Assembly (NCBI GenBank): GCA_009760855.2
Contig: WPIO01000021.1
Location: 2,182,501 to 2,246,500 of the forward strand
Reading direction: 5' to 3'
DNA: 64,000 nucleotides
From: Cristatella mucedo
Taxonomy: Eukaryota; Bryozoa; Phylactolaemata; Cristatellidae
Shown: piece by piece, positions 1-10,850 of the stretch
How the letters are laid out: the number at the start of each line of letters is the position of its first letter
How positions within the stretch are numbered: position 1 is the stretch's first letter
Position numbers and translations under genes: made by a program
Notes under the pieces: generated by a model
What the model was told of the DNA's origin: nothing
What the model saw: only the letters and a program-made list of their open reading frames with translations
The model's database searches: none

Positions 1-619
1 TGTGACATCCTGTCTCGACTTCTGTAACTCACTGCTAGCTGGTCTCCCTACAAGGGCAATCAGGAGCTTACGGTTGGTGCAAAACTCTGCAGCTATGCTC
101 GTCTGTCGGAAGAGTCGCAATAGCCACAAAACACCACTTTTTGCCGACCTGCACTGGCTCCCAATTAAGCAGCACATCGACTTCAAGGTTCAGTCAATTA
201 CTTTAAGGTCTCGTCTTTCTCTGGCTTCAGGCTACCTATCAGAACTACTCCCCCACCAAGGATCGTAAAACCCGATGTTCTGACTCAAATAGTTTAGCCA
301 TACCTTGCACGAACCTAAAAACCGTTGGAGTTGTGCCTTAGTTTCTAAGCTCTCAAAGTCTGAAACTCACTACCAATGCATATCATAGCATCTTCTTACA
401 TGACATTTAAAAAAAGCTTAAAACGCACCTTTTATTATAGCATTTGCAGGGTCTCTGTAATTCGTTATTCGTGTATATGTACCTGCTTAAATTATGTCTG
501 CTGATTGTGGACGTAACCACTATCATTTGGTAACGCTTTCTATACAGCATCTGTAAAGTGGCTAGAAAGAGATTCAGTTCTCTGAGGGTGCTATACAGAC
601 GTATTATTATTATTATCGT
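1..619 (+). mobile_element. LINE family 1 (CR1/L2-type), 5'-truncated 3' end, antisense in ERGIC2
   Basis: The first 268 bases encode the region after the reverse transcriptase core: LDFCNSLLAGLPTRA, LRLVQNSAA and LHWLPIKQHIDFKV, as found in L2-clade LINEs. The frame breaks after YLSELLPHQ. The 3' UTR follows, with the tail CTAGAAAGAGATTCAGTTCT, GAGGGTGCTATACAGACG and (ATT)n near 605-618. The tail ending CTATACAGACG is intermediate between other family-1 tails and the SINE B tails. It is decayed by frameshifts and stops, and the left edge of the window cuts it. Confidence 0.85.
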
Positions 620-694
620 GCGAACAGAGGGCTTACACTTCCTTCACGTTTGTATTCTAATGGCCTACTTACAACTGCTGCTTTTCAGCTAGTG

Positions 695-1063
695 CAGGGG
701 TATGCAAACTTTCCGGACTACTAGGCCATTTCAGGAGGTCAGGAAAGAACACTAGGCCAGAAGAAACCACGCCCACTCTGCAGAACCTATGAAGTGGGCG
801 CGGCCAAACGAACAAATAAACAGTCGTAACAGATGCGCACTGCAATTCTAGGGGTAGACATTTATCATTCCTCCCCAGGCTCTTATGTTTCATAGAAGCT
901 CCTGACAGCAGTTCAAGCTGAAGCTGCAACCAGCAGGACTGAAGGGGAACAAAGACAACTCAATTAGGCCAGATCTAACAATAAATAACTAGGGGCCACT
1001 AGGCAAGACTGGAGCACTAGCTAGGACAGATCTGGCCTAAAGGCCGGAGTTTGCCGACCTCTG
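695..1063. mobile_element. Non-autonomous hAT-type element (MITE), 369 bp, in an ERGIC2 intron
   Basis: The element is flanked by a perfect 8-bp direct repeat AGCTAGTG at 687-694 and 1064-1071, the duplication length made by hAT transposases. It starts CAGGGGTATGCAAACT and ends with the inverse AGTTTGCCGACCTCTG, an imperfect terminal inverted repeat of the hAT form CAGrGGTnnGCAAACT, with CCGG and AGGCC matching further in on both sides. The interior has no transposase frame. It sits downstream of the last ERGIC2 exon in the window, so it is intronic. The clean duplication suggests a fairly young or well-preserved insertion. Confidence 0.88.
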
Positions 1064-1261
1064 AGCTAGTGCAATTACAGTATCATGCACTAATACCGAT
1101 GACACGTAACACAGTACGATAACTTACTTAATATGCAAGCTAATCTCGACTGGTCAAATCTAAGAAAATATACATCGTTAATGCAGCATTGTAGTTACTG
1201 TCTCTAGCTGACATAAGTTTAAAATACTACATGCTGCATCTACTATGAGATGGACACTTAC

Positions 1262-2976
1262 TGTCTGTTGTGATCATCTCATCACCATCAAGTGGGTTAA
1301 TAATACCCTCTGCATGATCACCAAAAGATAGCTTGTCGATGCGATGGGAGAAATTGTAATCTGTAATAGTCAGAACACGTGCAAAATTATCATGAAAGGC
1401 AGATATAAAAAAGCAGGGCAAATCACTATCCAAGCTTTACATTGCCATGTCTGTACGCACTGGTATCATCCATAAGCATGCCAATGTGTGCATGCTGACC
1501 ACCCATGAAATGAATCGGCTTTCCGGCTATGATATGCAAATTGCCGGCGACTTTGTTCACTTCCAGGGTACCACGAAATCGGCAAGCATCCGATGGTTGG
1601 TTTTTGAGTCCTGCTGAAGCTGGCCTGAATAAATGATACAAGCTAGCTGGTTTCTTTTACAACAAGGTGCCAAAAAATAAAATAACAATCTGAAACGTGA
1701 AAGCAGCATCTGAATGCACTTGACGAAGACCGACATCGGGGGGGGGGTGGGGGAGGCAGAAGAAGCAACAAAAGTAAAGGTAGCAGTGTACCCTGAGATG
1801 CCACTGGTGAACGGATTCCAGCTGCTGGACTGCTGCCAGAGCAGCTCATGCAGGCGGTGGTAATGTTCACGCAGGTAGCTGTTCACTTTCTGGCGGTGCC
1901 ACCGCTCCATGAGTTCAGGATGTGGCAGCTCAAAGGTAGTTGGGATTTCTTCCAAGTTCCCGTGGGCAGGCACCATTTGCCCAGTCGAGTCCAACACGTC
2001 AGTACCAATGGCTACCATAACAGAATATAAAAACAAAAGCCAGAATGCAGCAAATACAGGTGGGCAGAAACTTGGGCACACAGAGGCACCACCGCACGGT
2101 TGGAGGCAGAGTGAAGGATCAAAGCACCATCGAGTACTTTCGTAAAATCTCTATAACACTAGAGTCTTTACCTGCACATGGAGATGCCACAGTTATGTCC
2201 AGGTTGATCTTCAGATTGCTACATTCGACAAAAATTAAACGTCCGTGAAAGAAAAGGAGCAACAAAATACCAAATAATATTTAGAATGCAAACATAAGGA
2301 ACGATAAACTAGATACATATAATCACAATGTTACGATAATCACAAATATCTGTGCTTACACATGAAGTTGCTGGTAAAGAAGCACAGCAAATTAAATTAC
2401 CAGAATCTGTGACAAAAAGCGAAGACATTCGGCAAGTCAATATGCCAGCATACTTGCACACTAGGTCAATATAACAAACCTGCTGTGATCCGTGTCCACA
2501 CTGTAGTCGTAGCGCATGATTGGCTCTGAATAATAGCGCACTTCAGACACAATTAGAAATGTGATAAGCAGAAACGTTACCAGTGATACTGAAAAACAGA
2601 AACGAATCAATAACCAAGATCAGAGGCAAGCAGAAGCTGCTGCCTTTGGCCGAATGACACGATGACAACCATATGTATGTAAACAGCAGTGATTTGCTAG
2701 TCGAGCTAGCAATTATTACTGCCAGGCCAAGTCAGCAAGCCAACGGTATGGGAGCCGGGCGAAAAATGCTTGACGACAACAGTGAAGGTCTGTGTTGGAA
2801 GTGCACTGCAACTTCAGCACAAGTTCTACCATTGTGCTAGCTACGCCCATCCTACCTCCTCCACCACTGGCTGACGTTTCAACATAGGTCTCTGGAACCT
2901 TAGGAAAGGCGTCCAGTTCTTTCACGGCTTTCAATACCGAGTTTGTGCGAGGCACGCCGACTCGTAGTCGCAGCAT
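1262..2976 (-). CDS. ERGIC2: ERGIC2 (ER-Golgi intermediate compartment protein 2), 5' six exons, gene continues off the left edge
   Basis: ERGIC2 (yeast Erv41 homologue) is a two-pass membrane protein that pairs with ERGIC3/Erv46 and cycles between ER and Golgi in COPII/COPI vesicles as a cargo receptor. Exons read on the minus strand: 2976-2856, 2588-2480, 2218-2172, 2011-1792, 1624-1461 and 1360-1262. All introns are GT-AG, and the phases (1,2,1,2,1) join into one open frame of about 253 residues. Exon 1 carries the family N-terminus (KELDAFPKVPETYVETSASG). Exon 2 gives the first membrane span (about residues 42-60). Exon 3 gives LKINLDITVA, exon 4 TDVLD and the luminal linker, exon 5 DACRFRG and VNKVAGN, and exon 6 YNFSHRIDKLSFG and IINPLDG. 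The ERGIC_N and the start of the COPII-coated ERV domains are covered. The human protein is about 377 residues, so about 120 C-terminal residues with the second span lie outside the window. No disabling change was seen. Exon joins are inferred by comparison with the known family. Confidence 0.93.
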
Positions 2977-3134
2977 TCTCTGCCGAGCTCACGGCCTAAA
3001 CGAGTAACACCCTGAAGCTAGCGAACGGATTACCAAACAGCAGCAACACGGTGTGTACACAAGCAAAAATGGCTCTACTGGCTCGAAACATTTAAACAAT
3101 CAACACAGCCGGCATACACTCTACAGGAAGGCGT

Positions 3135-3135
<1 letters not shown>
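2977..3135 (-). promoter_or_regulatory. Likely 5' UTR/promoter region of ERGIC2
   Basis: About 160 bases separate the ERGIC2 start codon from a long GA/CT microsatellite, so the 5' UTR and core promoter probably lie here or inside the repeat. I see no clear TATA box or initiator. On the coding strand the upstream repeat reads (CT)n. An ATG in an AAAAATGGC context at 3068 on the plus strand opens only an eight-codon frame and is not called. Confidence 0.35.
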
Positions 3136-3210
<75 letters not shown>

Positions 3211-3254
3211 GTGAGTGAGTGAGTGAGTGTGAGTGAGTGAGTGAGTGAGTGAGT

Positions 3255-3343
<89 letters not shown>
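3136..3343. repeat. Compound (GA)n-(GAGT)n-(GA)n microsatellite
   Basis: Nearly pure GA dinucleotide runs flank a GAGT tetranucleotide block at about 3207-3260. The tract is about 208 bp and lies about 160 bp upstream of the ERGIC2 start codon. All R/E or S/L-rich reading frames here are products of the repeat. Confidence 0.98.
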
Positions 3344-3346
<3 letters not shown>

Positions 3347-4625
3347 TAAGAGGCAGAAATTCATGTCGGCAGAGGCTTGTTTCCCAATATGGTCAAAAAC
3401 TGAAATTGAGTCTGAGTGAGAGCACCACAAAGTAGTCGCGCACAATGCTGAGCCTGCTTGTGCAATCAAAACCCCTTATCAGCACGTCAGACCGAGACAC
3501 AAACTAGACTAGACAAACTACGGAATCCACTTATAAACATGTTTTTTTTTGGGCAAGCTTAACTGGCCAGGATAGACTGCAGCAATGCATACCAATGAAT
3601 GGCACGAGGAAAACACCATTTATCTATAAATAGAATAACAACCCACCACATACCTGTATCAACACTAAACATTCGGATTGCAATAACGACATTGAAGGGT
3701 CTTGCATACATATAGTATCCAGATCGAGATCAATAGATTCAGCTATCTCTGCTCGAGATATTATCGTACATAAGCTAAAAGTGGCCAGCTAAGTAAAGCT
3801 ACTCCTTTGCTTATTGCTCAGGCTGACTTGTTAATTCCCATCTCCCAGAACCTTCCTTAGTTTAACCCAACGAGCCTATAATTCAATGGCCAACATGCTT
3901 TACACTGGTCTGAAGAGGGGCTGGCCAACTGCAATGTCCAAGCTCGATAATTCTACACTTACCCTTGGAACAGCAAGTTCTATGACAGTCTGATCTGAAG
4001 CCAGCCTTTCGTTGCATAATCGAGCATGCCCATCTTGCACTATGAGCTGCACACTGAATGACCAGCAGGCAGCCAGAAGACAGCATTTATTGCATTACAA
4101 AGAATGCATCTTGCTGGATTATCAGTTCATAGCGAGAGAGCAAACGAGATTGAGCGAAGTTAAAATAATTGTAGGGAAAAATGGCCAGCAGAATCCTTGC
4201 AGGGAGTAAATTAATCTGAGGAATTCCAGCAAGTAGGACGGCGTTTAAAAGCTAAGGGGTGGAGTTAGTGCATACATCTTGAAACCTCTAGAGCATTTGA
4301 CACTGAATGCCCCCCAGCATAGCATAGTTCTGCTTTCTGAATTCTAAACAGGAGGTTTCTTAAATTGCAGTAAATGCTCACAGTAAGTGCTTTTTTGATT
4401 TACCAATTGATTATTTGCCAATGGGAGTCACGAGTTTATAATATAAAAATGAGGGTGATGCCGTAAGCTCATGTCTCCAAGCTGCTGAACAGGCTCAAAT
4501 TACAAAAAGGCATAGCAAATGCACGGATCGTCGAAAAAGATGCACCCAGCACGAAAGGCTGGCAGAAGCAGGCGGGGATATACCACAACGGTCGCAAACA
4601 AGCAAAATGTCGCTGCGCTTCACGT
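3344..4625. other. No gene or named repeat recognised
   Basis: Mixed-composition sequence with short frames only and a T-run at 3541-3550. No splice-supported coding segment or transposon terminus was found. Confidence 0.5.
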
Positions 4626-4672
4626 ATAAAATAATAATAATAATAAATTTGTATAGCGCCCTTAGATAACGG

Positions 4673-4725
<53 letters not shown>

Positions 4726-4945
4726 GCACTTTACTTATGCTGCGTATACAGAATTACCAAATGTTTGGTGATAACATCTGGAAGCAGCAGGCATTGTGTA
4801 AGCAGGTACAATGCACACGAAAGACGAATCATAAAGAACCCTACCAGATGCTGTAATAAAAAGGTGCGTTTTAAGCTTCTTTTTAAATGTCATGTCAAAG
4901 ATGTGACGTACGTCGATAGTGAGTTCCAGGCTTTGCACGTACCTG
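4626..4945 (-). mobile_element. LINE family 1 3' end with an internal (CT)n expansion
   Basis: Read on the minus strand this is the family-1 C-terminus and 3' UTR. The C-terminal motif, TTTAAAAAGAAGCTTAAAAC in this copy, lies near 4880. The tail ends in (ATT)n at 4629-4646, with the GGGCGCTATAC box beside it. Where other copies have the short pyrimidine motif AATCTCTCTCTAGG (plus-strand sense), this one has a pure (CT)n run at 4675-4721. The element is degenerate, and its 5' limit near 4945 is approximate. Confidence 0.75.
4675..4721. repeat. (CT)n microsatellite inside a LINE tail
   Basis: About 23 uninterrupted CT units, bounded by GGAAT on the left and TATAGGCACTTTAC on the right. These are the flanks of the short CTCTCTCT motif in the other family-1 tails. 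Confidence 0.95.
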
Positions 4946-7734
4946 AGATGTACCGTAGCTAATAATTAGTAAGGCAGTAACCCCTACCAGGCTAGACTGC
5001 ACGAAATGCTCGGGCAAGAATCCGCCAGTCCGCGAGCCTCCGCACAGCAACAACTATGCCGGCATCGCCGCAACTGCACACGAAGCAGCTGGGGGGAGGA
5101 TGGGCGAGACAGGTCTCTTTCCGACATGAAAGTTAATGAGCAGTCCTGCATTCGCCTTCGCTAGCTAGCCACCGGCTAAGATCACAAAGTTATGGAGCCG
5201 CAGGGTCACCGAAGCGGCATATGCTTTCTCTGCTTTTGATGAAGCGTCGACGAACAGCTAATGTAGCCTCCTGAACCATAATAAAATGATGCAACAAATT
5301 GAAACGCCCAACCCGACTCTATGGCAGAAGGGTAATATCGCATGTCGCGGTGCTACTTACTGCAAAGCTGTCCTGAGAGCTATCTGTCCGAGGCGATGAT
5401 GCATTCTCACGACCGGAACTAGCGCACGGAAGCGGAGTTGTCGATGCAGCGTAGCCACGAAGGTGAAGGTGAGATACAGGGGGAAGTCACTGTATTTTTT
5501 GGTTCTACTTCCGCTTTTGGCACTCTCTGGCTCAGTCTCGCAGTCGTAGGCCAACCCCAGCGTGCGGCTGGACTATGAAACGTTGCTCTTCTAATTTGTG
5601 ATGCAGCAGTGCTACCGTCATCATATACTTGGAATATAAGCAACCTATTTTGCTAATTGCGTAGTGTTTGCACACTTTATTAAACAGACCACTTCTGCCT
5701 CTAGACGTCTCTCGTTCGATCCGTGTCCAAGATTAAGAACTGTCAACCTCGTTGGCTTGCTAAAAACCTAACTAGTTCCCTAGTTCTGGTTAGGCTGGAC
5801 CACTAAAATTCCGCTTTGTCTGGGCGACTAAGAAAAGACATTAAGCCTCATCGGCCGGTGATGAATGTGGCTATTCGGTTAGTCAACAAATCCTCGAGGT
5901 TGAGCTTTGTGCCTACTTTAAAGGAGCTGTGATGGCTCCAAGCCTATCAACGGTTAAAGAGATCTTACTAAAATCCGCAAGGCCCGCCATGACTTCGCTC
6001 CTTCCTACGTAGCTGGACTGCTGCACCACTTTCAGCCTCATCGTGGCCTCTGTTACCGTGTGGACAATAAATTAGCTGTGCTACTCTTTTGCTTAAATGC
6101 CTCAGACGGCAGAAGGCTTTGCTTTTCAGGTATACACTTCTGAACAAGCATCCTAAATTCACTATCTTTTCTCCTGTTTCTAACTCTGGCATGTGCTTTC
6201 CAGCGGCCCTAAGCTGCATTTCCACGCTACTCACTTCCTCAACGCCCTCCCGAATAAACTATACGTCCTTATCTCTCTTTTTTTTTTTACTCGAGATTAA
6301 GCCTTTTGCCTACATTATACGCACTAAAATCTTCTTAGGCTTTCGGTGTGCTATAAAACACTTTGCCGCGCTGTCCTTACGGCTTTCTGGATTTACTGAC
6401 CAGAGATCCTTGTACGTTAGATTGTAGGAAGGACAACCGGCATTAAAACACAGCATGTGCGATTTGGTGAAAGCTTATGCCTTCGTGCGTCCCGTGGCTT
6501 GCAGTGGCTCAAGTATTTTTAATTCCTGAGCCGCCTAGCTTCGACCAAAGTCTCATTTGCCCCATGGACCTCAGAACACCGGAGGCAGCCGAGTAGCCAG
6601 TCGACGTCGCCACGGCACTGCGCACTTTGAAAGGTTGCCCGCAAACCCCATCTGTTCGGTCACCCGTAACCCAGCCTCTACCCATTTTCTTCAACCCTTC
6701 ACTTCCAGTCTCCAAGGAGTAACTACGCTTTCGAACTATGCGCTCGAGTAAGCGCAGTGCAGCCTGCTTACTCAAAAGGGCAACTATTTTACGGTGCACT
6801 CTAGCTAGAGATAGAACTCAGGAGACTGCATGGGCGATATGGAAATTTACCTAACTACTTCGCAATGTCTCCGTGTTTTCTTCTGGTATTTTCGCTGCGA
6901 AAATGCATGCACTACCTTTAAATTTGCTTCACAGAAAAAAATCTCATTAGCACAAGGTCTGCCGCAGCCATTATGCATTACCTAATACCTTTTAGGACTG
7001 TCAATAGGAATCAAGCTGTACTGTGCGTCAGCCCGATTAATCATTATCCAAATTCGGCCCATTAATCGTCTGGCCTTCAAAATTATGGATTTTGCACTCT
7101 CTAGGTTCTGCTAGTGGGTTCCTCGCCGATGCTCAGAACGAAACGAAATGCACACTGCCGGCCGTAACCCCAAGCTCCGCCGGCTCCCCTTAGTGCCCCT
7201 TAGTGCTATGTGCCGTTTAGCCTTCAGGCCATTTTTTTCGTCATACGAAAAATTAATTTATTGCTGAAAGGCTATAGTACACCCATAAAAGGACCGTCTA
7301 CCTGGGCCCGCAATCGCTTTGGGCCATCAAAGGCTAAGCATGCTTGCCACAGCCCCAATCCTTACAAACGGCATGCAGGTGGTATGGGAGAGCCTAAATT
7401 AAAAGTCTGCCAGCTACATGTCCTCTCACTAAAAATCAAAGGGTACTTATTAGCGACCATGATGTCCAGCAGAAACTCAAAGCAACTGCTCTGACCTAGA
7501 ATTAAGTGACGTCGTGCTCTTCTGATTCCATGTCTGAGACCTACCCACCCACTTTCTCATTCTTTCAGTTAATGAGGCATGGCGAAGTCAGAGGTGGGGT
7601 TGCTAACGTTTAAAAATTGTTTGGCTGTAGTATCTGAAGCTTTTTGCATGGTTCATTGACTGAATCGGTTACCATAAAATCCCGATCAAAGACCGTGCCT
7701 CCCACAATTGCAATCTACCAACCCCCTCCCTGTG
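4946..7734. other. No gene or named repeat recognised
   Basis: Several 60-112 codon frames exist on both strands but none shows a family motif, and they overlap each other. A T-run occurs at 6280-6289. No transposon terminus with a target duplication was found. Confidence 0.45.
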
Positions 7735-8002
7735 TTGGTGGTCTGATCTAACCTTGTTCACGGGAGACTTTCCGAAGTTGATCTACAAAGTATTGCTATG
7801 TGATAGGTCTTTATTGCTAGAGATTTTAACATTCACATTGATGAACCTTGAAGCAGTCAAGTGCACTCATTTCATGTTGGACTGTTTAATTTCAAATTGA
7901 TCCAACATGTGTCATGCAAGTCATACTAGTGGCCATACAGCCGAATCTCGTGATTCCATACAAAGTCTTCTCTAGTAACGCTATTATTTATCCGCTTATT
8001 AT

Positions 8003-8174
8003 GCCGTGATGGCGCACTAGGTAAGGCGGTTGCTTTCACGACCTCGGTCCCGAGGTCATGGGCTCGATTCCTGCGGTGGGCGATCCTTTATCGACACTGC
8101 AAGCGGTGGTGATAGCCGTAAAGGCTCTTCTGTTGCTATACAAAAAGAGGCCGTTTAATCAGCTAGGATTTTTT
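8003..8174 (+). mobile_element. SINE family A, tRNA-derived, full-length copy
   Basis: The head starts GCCGTGATGGCGCACTAGG, a Pol III A-box-like segment. GGCTCGATTCC near 8063 fits a B box. The body ATAGCCGTAAAGGCTCTTCT follows, then the tail TGCTATACAAAAAGAGG and a TTTAATCAGCTAG end. At least five more copies occur in the window. It lies inside the older LINE endonuclease remnant, so it inserted later. Confidence 0.85.
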
Positions 8175-8439
8175 CACTCATGTGAGCTGGGTAGCATAAG
8201 ATTTTTCCGACAAAGCAACTTGAAAACATTGAAATTTGTAAGTAGGTTTGCGATGAGCATCTTCTAGATCTGTATCAGGACTATGCCAACCGCTTCGATA
8301 CTCTCATTGCTGCAGCAAACTCGCCCCTCTGAAGTGCTCTGGACAAGCACTACTCCACACACTGTCCGCATATGAGAGCCGTAGCGACACCTTTCAATTT
8401 AGTTCAGGAAAACTTGATTACATCTTAAGCATATGCTTG

Positions 8440-8572
8440 CATGTCCTTTAATAATAGTCGTAATACAAATAAGAATATACATTTGATGCAGTACCCTCAG
8501 AGAACTTAATCTCTTTCTAGGCACTATACATTTGATGCAAAGGAAGCATGATTGAATGGTTACTGGTAGCAT
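8440..8572 (-). mobile_element. LINE family 1 tail, left arm of an inverted pair
   Basis: On the minus strand this is the family-1 3' UTR end with the AGAAAGAGATTAAGTTCTCT stem-loop and an imperfect ATT tail. It directly abuts a plus-strand tail at 8573. Confidence 0.8.
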
Positions 8573-8638
8573 GCACCTAGAAAGAGATTAATTTCTCTGA
8601 GAGTACTTTATCAAGTGCATTATTATTATCATTATTAT
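8573..8638 (+). mobile_element. LINE family 1 tail, right arm of an inverted pair
   Basis: Only the last 66 bases of the element: CCTAGAAAGAGATTAATTTC, TCTGAGAGTACTTTATCAAG, TGCATTATTATTATC. Together with the copy at 8440-8572 it forms an inverted repeat with both poly-ATT ends pointing outward. Confidence 0.8.
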
Positions 8639-8930
8639 GCTGAATGACAACAAGCACTACATGGTTAGATAACGGTCTCGCACCGACCTAGCCATATTCA
8701 AAGACTATATGTGCAGTTCGTCTACACATGAAATCTTAGAAAGGCTTCTTTTTTGAGTAGGAAACTTCAGTCTTGCATGCCAGACCCTAGGCTAATATAT
8801 AGAAGGCGAATTATTTGCTTGAAAAGACTAAATGGTCTAACCCCCGAATATTAGCTGTATGGCTGATGTGTTTTCATCCTTATTGGCTAACAAATTGCTG
8901 AGATTGAGACCTCCACAAATTCACAACTGA

Positions 8931-9526
8931 CTATTGCAAGAGTTTCAGCAACATGTGACCTTCTGTAAGAAAAATTCCAAGGTTTCTGCACGCGAAGTGG
9001 TCATCATAATTACGATTAGTATCAAGTGCTCGGCATCCGGCTGTGGATCCGGCTCGGCGGCTCACGGATCTGACTCAGATCCGTACCCACTAATGACGCC
9101 ATACAATTATTCGTTTGCAAGGACTTAAGCATAAATATTAGGAGGCAAAGAGATACTTAAACATAAAAATTAGGAGGCAAAGAGATTAATCTCAAGAAGG
9201 GAGGCGCTCTCTTCAATCGGAATACAATTTTACAAGCGAACTCTATGTTTATAAACAAACTAACGATACAGTTTCTGAACTTAAGTTCACCTGCAGTTTA
9301 TAACTTACACAAACATTACTATAAAAGGTTGTACAAAAATTTTTTGGAAATTGCATGTCAAGAAAATCACTCCAGTAAACCCAACCTTAAAGTTGAATTA
9401 GCCTTATTCAGTATTCAGTAGGTCCTACATGTCAATATAAAGAATATTACTAATGCACTGTGGTCTTTATTCATTGGAGAGCAGAAAAACGGTACGTCAT
9501 GTACTCATAAAATACCGGTAGAGGTC
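8931..9526. other. Unassigned sequence with a short tandem duplication and an AP-1-like palindrome
   Basis: A 32-bp unit is duplicated at 9124-9155 and 9156-9187 (core TTAGGAGGCAAAGAGAT). A 17-bp perfect palindrome, GGATCTGACTCAGATCC, lies at 9066-9082. No coding frame was recognised. Confidence 0.6.
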
Positions 9527-9690
9527 ATTCATGCCCCGAGGTTTAGCTTAAGTGTGAGGTGCGTGTACTTCACCGCCCAGGCTGTCGGTTCGAGTCATGA
9601 ATCCTTTAATACGTGCTGCTAGCGGGTTGATAGCCGCAAAGCCTTTCCTGCCGCTGTACCAATGCTACCGTGATTCATTAAACCTTTCCC
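9527..9690 (+). mobile_element. SINE family A, diverged copy
   Basis: GTCGGTTCGAGTC near 9585 is a B-box-like segment, and TGATAGCCGCAAAGCCTTTC with GCTGTACCAA match the SINE A body and tail. The head is poorly conserved, so the boundaries are approximate. Confidence 0.6.
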
Positions 9691-9912
9691 TTTATCTGGG
9701 TTGTTAATTGTAATTGAGACAGAAAATAGTTACATTAAAATTTAAATACGCAGATGCGGTCGGTCAATTTCGTAAACAATTCAAGAAGAGCCGTAATTTG
9801 GCGCATGTTTGCCTTTTTCCCTATTCAGGAAGCCTGTTTTCACTGAGTATCGAAAGCGCTCATAATGATTGGATGGCTTAAGCGATGTCTCCTTGAAAGT
9901 GCGCCCTACGAT

Positions 9913-10025
<113 letters not shown>

Positions 10026-10683
10026 CCGATGAGAAGCAATAGGCGGGAAGTGCCACAAGAACTCACTCTTTCTTGTCACTGTCAAAATGAGTCAAATTAA
10101 ATTGAGCTGATAATGGGCCCGCAGAAATGTCTAAGGAACTCTTTACCTAGGAAGCTCCAGTGACGCCACAATAATTCAGCAGCAGTCGTTGGTATAAAGA
10201 ACGCTGATAAATTGATTTTTTACGCTGATGAATTGAGTTTTTGGAAAAACGTTTCTTGTTTGTTCATGAGCCCAGCTCAAATAAAAGTTTATAAAGAATG
10301 TCTCCTTTGATTAGCGAGCTCCGCTATGTTCCGCCAAACTTTCTACTGGACAGCTTCATGTTGTTTATCATGCACGTGTAGTTCGATTGCATTCGGGCTG
10401 GTACAGCTCATTTCCTCAACAGCTGGCGGGAGCATCCCCGAGAGGGGCCTGTGCACAGCTTTGGTCAGCTTCTAATGAGGCTTTGACACAGGCCGATAAC
10501 CCACTGGTAAACAGATGGCAGATTCACCATCGGGGTCTGCCAAGGGACAGCCCGGGTCTAGGAGAAGAGTCGAGCGAGAGTAGGGGCCGAGAGAAGCCGT
10601 GCACTCTTCGGCTCCGTGCGTTGGTAATAAACAGTCGGTTTTGGGCATCGGCTGGCTCTCTGTTGTGCGAACAAACTACAGCA

Positions 10684-10797
10684 CAATGCCACTCACCATT
10701 CGATCGTGTTTCCTTTTCAGAAAATTTAAAGTGCCTAAAAAAAGATTGAGTTCTCTGAGGATGCTTTATCAAGTGTATTATTATTTTTATTATTATA
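10684..10797 (+). mobile_element. LINE family 1 3' tail
   Basis: Starts at CACTCACCATTCGATCG, then the CCTAAAAAAAGATTGAGTTC tail and (ATT)n with one TTTTT interruption. It faces the minus-strand LINE that starts at 10851, tail to tail with about 55 bp between. Confidence 0.8.
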
Positions 10798-10850
10798 ACT
10801 TCTGCCTTCACATTTCTTGTCAAAAAATGCTCAAGTTGTTCAAATTAACA

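Larger units (their letters stand above)
7735..8930 (+). pseudogene. Old CR1/L2-type LINE ORF2: endonuclease and linker remnant, interrupted by younger insertions
   Basis: Around 7815-7845 the plus strand reads DFNIHID, the catalytic-core motif of the APE-type endonuclease (usually GDFNIHxD). LIQHV follows near 7895. After a SINE (8003-8174) the frame resumes with YANRFDTLI and LDKHYSTH near 8270-8370, which match the stretch after the endonuclease in L2-type ORF2. After a pair of LINE tails (8440-8638) it resumes again with DLAIFKDY, a segment containing DPRLIY, and QIAEIE up to about 8930, matching the linker before the reverse transcriptase. Many stops and frameshifts mark it as an old copy. 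The order of segments is correct for one element; the assignment is by motif. Confidence 0.7.

Noticed and set aside
1557..2145. Overlapping plus-strand frames at 1848-2248
   Set aside because: Antisense shadows of ERGIC2 exons 3 and 4, which have splice and homology support on the minus strand.
7590..7735. Possible hAT-like inverted ends (CAGAGGTGGGGTTG...CAACCCCCTCCCTG)
   Set aside because: The ends match imperfectly and no 8-bp flanking duplication is present.
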